Of a stretch of DNA of 7,633 bases, positions 6,233 through 7,633 are shown piece after piece. Location: assembly GCA_910588285.1 (NCBI GenBank), contig CAJUQB010000157.1, positions 1 through 7,633 of the forward strand, in the 5' to 3' direction. The notes below the pieces were generated by a model. The model was not told the DNA's origin. It saw only the letters and a program-made list of their open reading frames with translations, and made no database searches. The stretch's first letter is position 1. Every line of letters begins with the position of its first letter. The stretch is from an uncultured Lachnospiraceae bacterium (lineage in GTDB: Bacteria; Bacillota; Clostridia; Lachnospirales; Lachnospiraceae). The position numbers were made by a program, and so were the translations under genes.

Positions 6233-6255
6233 GAAAGGACAAAAAACCGCCAAGC

Positions 6256-6303
6256 ATGGCACAGCCAATGTCTTCGCGATTACTTTGGAGGTATAGCAAA
6301 TGA
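6256..6303 (+). CDS. Possible 15-residue leader peptide upstream of the reductase
   Basis: An open frame of 15 codons, MAQPMSSRLLWRYSK, lies in the mRNA leader. Its stop TGA (6301-6303) overlaps the reductase start ATG (6300-6302) as ATGA. A second in-frame ATG at 6268 gives an 11-residue version. The reductase ribosome binding site lies within its codons for Leu-Trp-Arg. No good ribosome binding site precedes it: AAAGGA at 6234-6239 is 16 nt away and mostly ahead of the predicted transcript start. A weak hairpin (CATGGC-ACA-GCCAATG, one bulged A) covers 6255-6270. It could couple translation of the two frames or simply be chance. Confidence 0.3.
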   Translation: MAQPMSSRLLWRYSK

Positions 6304-7016
6304 AAATTACTGTCATAAACGGAACGGAAAAGCACGGTGTAACCTACCGCTTGAAAGAAATGTTTTTAGCAGAATTTAAGAATAGGGCAGCTATTACAGA
6401 ATATTATCTTCCAAAGGATTGTCCCAATTTCTGCAGCGGCTGTCTAAGCTGTACACGCAAAGGCGAAACCGCCTGCAAAGACGCAGAATATATCGGAAGG
6501 ATAGAAAAATCGCTTTTGGAAGCGGATTTGATTGTAATGACTTCTCCCGCATATGTGTTTCATACTACGGGTGCAATGAAAGTGTTTCTCGACCATTTTG
6601 CATACCGCTGGATGCCGCACCGCCCTGCTCCTGAGATGTTTGGAAAGCGGGCTGTGATTATTGCGCAATGCTTAGGAGCAGGAGCAAAATCTGCGGCAAG
6701 GGACATCAAGCACAGTTTATCCTGGTGGGGAATTTCCAAAATCGGAATATTCACCGGCGCATTAATGCGCGATATTGTTTGGGATAAGCTCACCGAAAAA
6801 AAGCAGGCGGAGCTTACCAGAGGGATTAATAAGCTATCTCAAAAATTCGCACATTTGGATTACACAAAGCCTGCACACACAAATCTATTCACAAAAATCA
6901 AATTTTCCTTTTGCCGCATCATACAGCAGTCGCTGCATAAAAATGACTCTGAATATCTCGATGGGAAGTATTGGGCGGAGCAAGGCTGGCTTGGCCGCGG
7001 CAGGCCGTGGAAATAG
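6300..7016 (+). CDS. NAD(P)H-dependent flavodoxin-fold oxidoreductase, iron-sulfur-flavoprotein-like
   Basis: This 238-residue protein belongs to the flavodoxin-fold FMN reductase group (PF03358/PF02525 type), presumed cytosolic with FMN bound. The N-terminus MKITVINGTEKHGVTYRL matches the phosphate-binding first strand and loop. TSPAYVFHTTGAMKVFLDHF (81-100) is the conserved flavin-ring region. Between them C45-x2-C48-x2-C51-x7-C59 fits the compact CX2CX2CX4-7C cluster of iron-sulfur flavoproteins, with an extra C41. Related enzymes without a cluster keep part of this pattern, so a 4Fe-4S centre is only likely. The C-terminus YWAEQGWLGRGRPW is typical of the longer members. TTGGAGGT (6285-6292) sits eight nt before the ATG. 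The gene is AT-rich compared with the leftward operon, stands alone and runs opposite to its neighbours. The substrate is unknown. Confidence 0.9.
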   Translation: MKITVINGTEKHGVTYRLKEMFLAEFKNRAAITEYYLPKDCPNFCSGCLSCTRKGETACKDAEYIGRIEKSLLEADLIVMTSPAYVFHTTGAMKVFLDHFAYRWMPHRPAPEMFGKRAVIIAQCLGAGAKSAARDIKHSLSWWGISKIGIFTGALMRDIVWDKLTEKKQAELTRGINKLSQKFAHLDYTKPAHTNLFTKIKFSFCRIIQQSLHKNDSEYLDGKYWAEQGWLGRGRPWK

Positions 7017-7067
7017 GCAGGCATAAAGGAATGCTGGGGTATTTCTATATACAAATGACAGAAACAT

Positions 7068-7520
7068 TTAAAAGGTATAATACATAAAATTACCATTTTT
7101 CTTAAATCCATAATCAGTATATAGCAGCACACCCATATCAGAAGCTGTTATCTGTATGGTAGCACAACCGAACTCTCTCGCTTCCTTTACTACCTTATCT
7201 AACAGAAATCTGGCTATCCCTTTTCTTCTGTATTCCTTGATCACATACATACTTGATAGTAAACCAATCTTTCCGGAAGGACAGCTATAATAAGGCGGCT
7301 TTTCAACAAATGACATCCCACTTGTCCCCACAATTCGATTCATATCAACTGCCAGCCATGAAACAAAGGTATTATCCGCTAAGTGTCTTGTGTAATAATC
7401 TTGCAGATAGGGTTTTAAATCAAATACTGCTTCCGCTCCTTCCTCCTGCAATTGTGCAATACGCATTTCAATTAAAATATCCAAATCCTCATCTGTCAAT
7501 TTTCTGTATTCAACTGCCAT
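7068..7520 (-). CDS. GNAT family N-acetyltransferase
   Basis: This 150-residue protein is an acetyl-CoA-dependent acetyltransferase of unknown substrate. The N-terminal strand VEYRKLTDEDLDILIEM starts the GNAT fold. GLLSSMYVIKEYRRKGIARFLLDKVVKEA (87-115) is motif A, with R98-R-K-G101-I-A103 forming the pyrophosphate loop. ITASDMGVLLYTDYGFKKN (104 onward, ending near 132) is motif B with the usual late tyrosine. It is only distantly similar to the RimI-like protein in the same window. The ATG start has AGGGG at 7527-7531, six nt upstream. The gene converges on the reductase with 51 nt between stops. Its promoter carries a strong palindrome, so it is probably controlled by a repressor encoded elsewhere. 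Confidence 0.92.
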   Translation of the reverse strand: MAVEYRKLTDEDLDILIEMRIAQLQEEGAEAVFDLKPYLQDYYTRHLADNTFVSWLAVDMNRIVGTSGMSFVEKPPYYSCPSGKIGLLSSMYVIKEYRRKGIARFLLDKVVKEAREFGCATIQITASDMGVLLYTDYGFKKNGNFMYYTF

Positions 7521-7530
7521 ACTTTTCCCC

Positions 7531-7557
7531 TACAATCAATATTTTGCCTTGATTGTA
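7531..7557. promoter_or_regulatory. Perfect 9-9-9 inverted repeat, likely operator of the GNAT gene
   Basis: TACAATCAA (7531-7539) and TTGATTGTA (7549-7557) are exact reverse complements separated by 9 nt. The right arm contains the whole -10 hexamer (7552-7557), the centre (7544) coincides with the predicted start site (about 7545), and the left arm abuts the ribosome binding site. Because the first arm lies ahead of the start site, the transcript cannot form this stem, so a DNA-level operator for a dimeric repressor is the better reading. Confidence 0.65.
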
Positions 7558-7580
7558 CCACTTCCATTCTCAATATTCAA
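7552..7580 (-). promoter_or_regulatory. Promoter of the GNAT gene
   Basis: On the minus strand TTGAAT (7575-7580) and TACAAT (7552-7557) are separated by 17 nt, with TGG just ahead of the -10 as an extended element. The predicted start near 7545 gives a leader of about 24 nt. The promoter begins directly after the leftward terminator at 7582-7602. Confidence 0.65.
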
Positions 7581-7581
7581 T

Positions 7582-7602
7582 AAAAAAGTGCCTTCGGCAC
7601 TT
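7582..7602 (-). terminator. Rho-independent terminator of a leftward unit beyond the right edge
   Basis: Read leftward, a perfect 7-bp stem AAGTGCC/GGCACTT with a 3-nt GAA loop is followed by a run of six T (7582-7587, overlapping the end of the stem). No T run follows in the rightward direction, so it acts on leftward transcripts. It insulates the GNAT promoter from a gene to the right of the window. Confidence 0.8.
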
Positions 7603-7606
7603 CAAC

Positions 7607-7633
7607 TCCCCTAGCCCCTCATTCATGAGGGGA
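7607..7633. other. GC-rich hairpin at the right edge, possibly cut off
   Basis: CCCCTCA (7615-7621) and TGAGGGG (7626-7632) form a 7-bp stem with a 4-nt loop. TCCCCT (7607-7612) can instead pair with AGGGGA (7628-7633), so two exclusive structures are possible. It lies 12 nt ahead of the leftward terminator and may be the 3' end of a gene or small RNA outside the window. Nothing coding is seen in these bases. Confidence 0.4.

Noticed and set aside
7017..7067. Bidirectional terminator between the convergent reductase and GNAT genes
   Set aside because: Only 4-bp stems (such as GCAT/ATGC at 7021-7034) are present, with no adjoining T run in either direction.
6160..7576. TCTCAATAT occurring at 6161-6169, 6214-6222 and 7568-7576, in the promoter regions, as a shared regulatory box
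   Set aside because: The same nonamer also occurs inside tsaD (1826-1834), the word is AT-rich, and its position relative to the promoters differs each time.

Overview
The window looks like chromosomal DNA from a clostridial Firmicute, most likely a Lachnospiraceae-type gut anaerobe. That placement rests on gene content and order, strong AGGAGG-type ribosome binding sites and the clostridial style of RNase Z. It is an inference from family knowledge; no database search was made.

Positions 1-6104 form one leftward (minus-strand) block with moderately high GC. In transcription order it holds a YcxB-like membrane protein, tsaE, tsaB, rimI, a small four-cysteine zinc-ribbon protein, rnz, an unknown membrane-anchored protein, tsaD, ispD, and then two tandem type II tRNA-Ser genes (UGA, then GGA). 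Gaps are short (1-38 nt), tsaB and rimI overlap by 8 nt, and the only larger gap is 121 nt after rimI. A good promoter (TTGAGA-17-TAAACT) sits in front of the first gene. A second, strong-looking promoter (TTGACA-17-TATTAT) sits across the 3' end of ispD and should drive the tRNAs. The theme is tRNA and translation: TsaB, TsaD and TsaE make the t6A37 modification with TsaC (not in the window), RNase Z trims tRNA 3' ends, RimI acetylates a protein N-terminus, and IspD makes isoprenoid precursors. Those precursors also feed the i6A37 modification that both serine tRNAs appear able to accept.

Positions 6105-7633 differ: they are more AT-rich, hold single genes in changing orientation, and carry accessory functions. 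A rightward flavodoxin-fold reductase with an iron-sulfur-flavoprotein-like cysteine cluster is preceded by an extended -10 promoter and by a 15-codon open frame whose stop overlaps its start (ATGA). It converges on a leftward GNAT acetyltransferase whose promoter carries a perfect 9-9-9 inverted repeat over the -10 and start site, a likely operator. A leftward terminator and a GC-rich hairpin close the window, belonging to something beyond the right edge.

I found no clearly new multi-gene system. The most interesting points are the 36-bp tandem repeat that lengthens TsaB, the palindromic operator of the acetyltransferase, the leader frame of the reductase, the tRNA promoter inside ispD, and the two uncharacterised small proteins built into the tRNA-modification operon.
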